From NCBI RefSeq assembly GCF_021869535.1, contig NW_026262690.1, positions 90,999,995-91,063,994 on the forward strand: a stretch of DNA of 64,000 bases. Reading direction: 5' to 3'. Origin of the DNA: Mytilus californianus. Lineage: Eukaryota > Mollusca > Bivalvia > Mytilida > Mytilidae. This document shows, piece by piece, positions 61,601 through 64,000 of the stretch. The notes under the pieces were generated by a model. That model was not told the origin of the DNA and did not search any database. It was given only the letters and a program-made list of their open reading frames with translations. Position numbers and translations under genes: made by a program. Every line of letters begins with the position of its first letter. Positions within the stretch are counted from its first letter, which is position 1.

Positions 61601-63739
61601 CTACAAAGAAACCAATTAAGTTACCATGAGAACTGCACATAATATATATTTAAACCATAATCTTTATGATTAATGAATAACTAATTCAAAGTCATTGGTA
61701 GCATCAACTCGTTTTGAATATGCACAAAATATTTGCCACTTAACATTCTGCAAACTACAATCAATCAATATTAACAACCCCGGTTACAGGATTTTTCTAA
61801 CAGTTCTTTATAAAACACAGAGAAGTCTATGTCAAAATTTAGCTTTACAAAATATTTAGTCTTTAATAAAGTTTTATATTGAACACAAATTTTTGAAGCC
61901 AAAAATTATTATTTTGTATCAAGAAAAGAATTTGATTTTTTTTTATAGTTTCTTCAGACCTGTAGACAGGAAGTACAGTTATTGTTTTGATATTTTGTAT
62001 GTTTATTTAATTGTAATTTTCATATTTCCTTTTACATTTTTGTAGGAGTTTATTTTATACAATGGAATTTTGTCATAATGAAAACTGGTCAGTTGTTTGA
62101 TGTGGACTCCTAGTACAGCTGGTTTTGAAATATATTTGTTTTAGTGACAAGTCATCTTATAGAAATATGTACCAGACTGCATCTTAATCGTTTAAACAAA
62201 ATCCCCAAGGATTCATTTTTTTCTTGAAACGTACTTTGAAATGTACAATACTTTGCAGTTTTATTCAAACAGAGCAGTTCATTAATAATAACAAAACACA
62301 TGTTCATTATCCTCGATTTTTCAAAACCATTTATTCCTTCTAATAAAAAGAGGCCATTTCAAATACACTTGTCCCAATCTTCTTATGAACTGGACTACTC
62401 ATCTTATACACTGGTGAAATATCGTATAGACCTTCTGTAACTTATACTGATAACAAACCTCATAAAAAAAAACTGTAATAGTAAACCATGATTTTCCTTC
62501 CAAAACTACCCATATTCCAACCTATCCATTATAAGAAGAACCTATACATAAGTCATATTACAAGTGGGGCGAGTTAGCAGTTGAAAATCTTTATTCCGAA
62601 GACGTTAACAGAATTCGTGACAACTGGTGTTTTCTTAAATTCTTATGAACTTATTATATTCCAGCTAGCATAATATATTTTATGACCAAAGAATTTTCAT
62701 CACTGTTCATCTTTAGCCTTTCTATACTATCAGATCAATTATAGCAGGAGTAAAAATGTATATATACATTGAAGATGATATTATACAAAACACCATTCAC
62801 TTTGTTCATTTTAGATAAAAAAAATAACATTGCCAATCTTTTCACCCTTGCAATGTTTTTCTGACATTTGAACCATTTTGTCCATAATTTCTGAAATTCA
62901 CAATTTATTTAAATTTGAATCATCCTTTAATTACTTCTAAAATTCACATGACTAATATAACCATCGTTAAATGGGTTCCCGTCTTCCATTTAAGGAATAA
63001 ATGTTTTAAGACACAGTCTGGTACATGATTTTGTGTGATACATTTATCCAGTGCAATGCCACAGTAATGTCAGCAGTGGTTTTTTTATGTTTTGAAGACT
63101 GCCTTATGTGATTGTTTCATATCAATAAAAGTTCTTCACAACATCAATAAGACGTTATGCTATTATTTTGTCTGTGGTCTAGCTGTCACAAAAAATTCGC
63201 TCAGCTTGTTGGTCTTGTACAAAGTAGGTTTTATAGGTATATCCCAAAGATGGTCTAGTTTAGAGTGTGTTCAGAATACAAACGGACTGAACACTTTTTC
63301 AAGTTGGAGTTCTTGTACAAATAATTTTCATTCATGCACATAGTTATGCAGGATACAAAGTTTCAATTGGATGAAAAACTTCACAACCAAAGTCAATCTT
63401 TATTTCTTATGAGCCAATCTCTTCTTAAACTACACTAGTTTTAGACTCAAGGGGATTTATGATTGATGATTGGAAGTCCCTCAACAATCATCATTTAATG
63501 TTGATCAGATAGCAAATATGGTGGCATAAGTGGCAAGTAGGTCCTGTTGAGACCCTATGGCCAGATTTAACCTTAATTGACAGGATTGATATATGGAATG
63601 TTCTGATGAAAAACATTGCCAGCAGAGCAAACAATTGATTATGATTGGCCAATTTTAAAATATGCAACTACAAGGCTAAAGGTTTCATTCAATATTTTTA
63701 CACCACACACACTTCTGTATATATGCCTATATGAAAATA
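58602..63739 (+). other. Probable Sos 3' UTR and downstream flank
   Basis: AT-rich with no recognisable ORF. Candidate AATAAA signals on the plus strand are at 58660, 59741, 61865, 62342, 62996 and 63124; the first would give a 3' UTR of about 80 bases, the last about 4.5 kb. A short piece similar to the second SINE family lies near 63185-63230. Which site is used cannot be told from sequence alone. Confidence 0.5.
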
Positions 63740-64000
63740 AGGATATGTGGCATAATTGCCCAAGAAATAATTATCCACCCAAGTTTAAATGACATGGATG
63801 TAAGCATATATAGGTCACTGTATGGCCATCAAAAATGAGGAAAACCCACACTGTATACTAAGGTAAATAAGGCCCTGACATGGAAAATATGAAGCAATAT
63901 AAAGAAGAAAACTAACAGCTTGATCTATGACAAAACAATTAAAAAACAAATATGACATACAACTGAATCACAGGCTCCTACCTAGCAACAAGAGGAAATG
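63740..64000 (+). repeat. Dispersed mussel-type repeat, runs off the right edge
   Basis: CATATATAGGTCACTGTATG, AAGGCCCTGACATGG, AAGAAGAAAACTAACAGC and GAATCACAGGCTCCTACCT parallel the copy at 36806-37145. Confidence 0.65.

Overview
The window is nuclear DNA of a bivalve mollusc, most likely a marine mussel (Mytilus or a close relative). It is AT-rich with long introns. Several dispersed repeats match ones I recall as very common in mussel sequence (36806-37145, 39655-39775, 42655-42830, 63740-64000). The genus is inferred from that recollection and not from a search.

Two genes account for all the coding sequence I can support, and they are divergent (head to head). On the minus strand is AIDA (axin interactor, dorsalization-associated). 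Eight exons lie between 22113 and 2274 and give about 225 residues: the N-terminal helical domain, an acidic linker and the first half of the C2 domain. The last part of the gene, about 80 residues by comparison with the usual ~306-residue protein, lies beyond the left edge. On the plus strand is a complete Son-of-sevenless (Sos) Ras/Rac guanine nucleotide exchange factor. It has 24 exons from 22601 to 58601, with phases consistent throughout, and encodes 1248 residues. Domain order is histone folds, DH, PH, REM, CDC25 and a proline-rich GRB2-binding tail. The two start codons are only 487 bp apart. The gap holds an NRF1-type palindrome and two oppositely oriented ETS-type sites, as expected for a bidirectional promoter. 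Upstream ORFs precede both starts.

Nearly everything else is intron filled with mobile DNA: tRNA-derived SINEs (two families), TA-target MITEs (three families sharing CTGT...ACAG ends), a PIF/Harbinger-like MITE with a perfect TAA duplication, a decayed hAT family with a transposase remnant, and several larger elements that begin with a short hairpin and carry internal tandem repeats. One of these, family A, has subterminal inverted repeats and may be Helentron-like (related to bivalve 'pearl' elements). Tandem arrays in AIDA introns contain reading frames open on both strands, or regularly spaced nuclear-receptor motifs.

The most unusual observation is in Sos. The 3' end of exon 7 together with its 5' splice site has been copied about six times into the following intron. 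The 3' end of exon 23 with its donor appears to have undergone the same process. In both arrays a 208-bp MITE has inserted between copies, and in the exon 7 array the original empty site can be read from the neighbouring copy. From 58602 to the right edge I see no further gene; this is probably Sos 3' UTR and flanking DNA with several candidate poly(A) signals.
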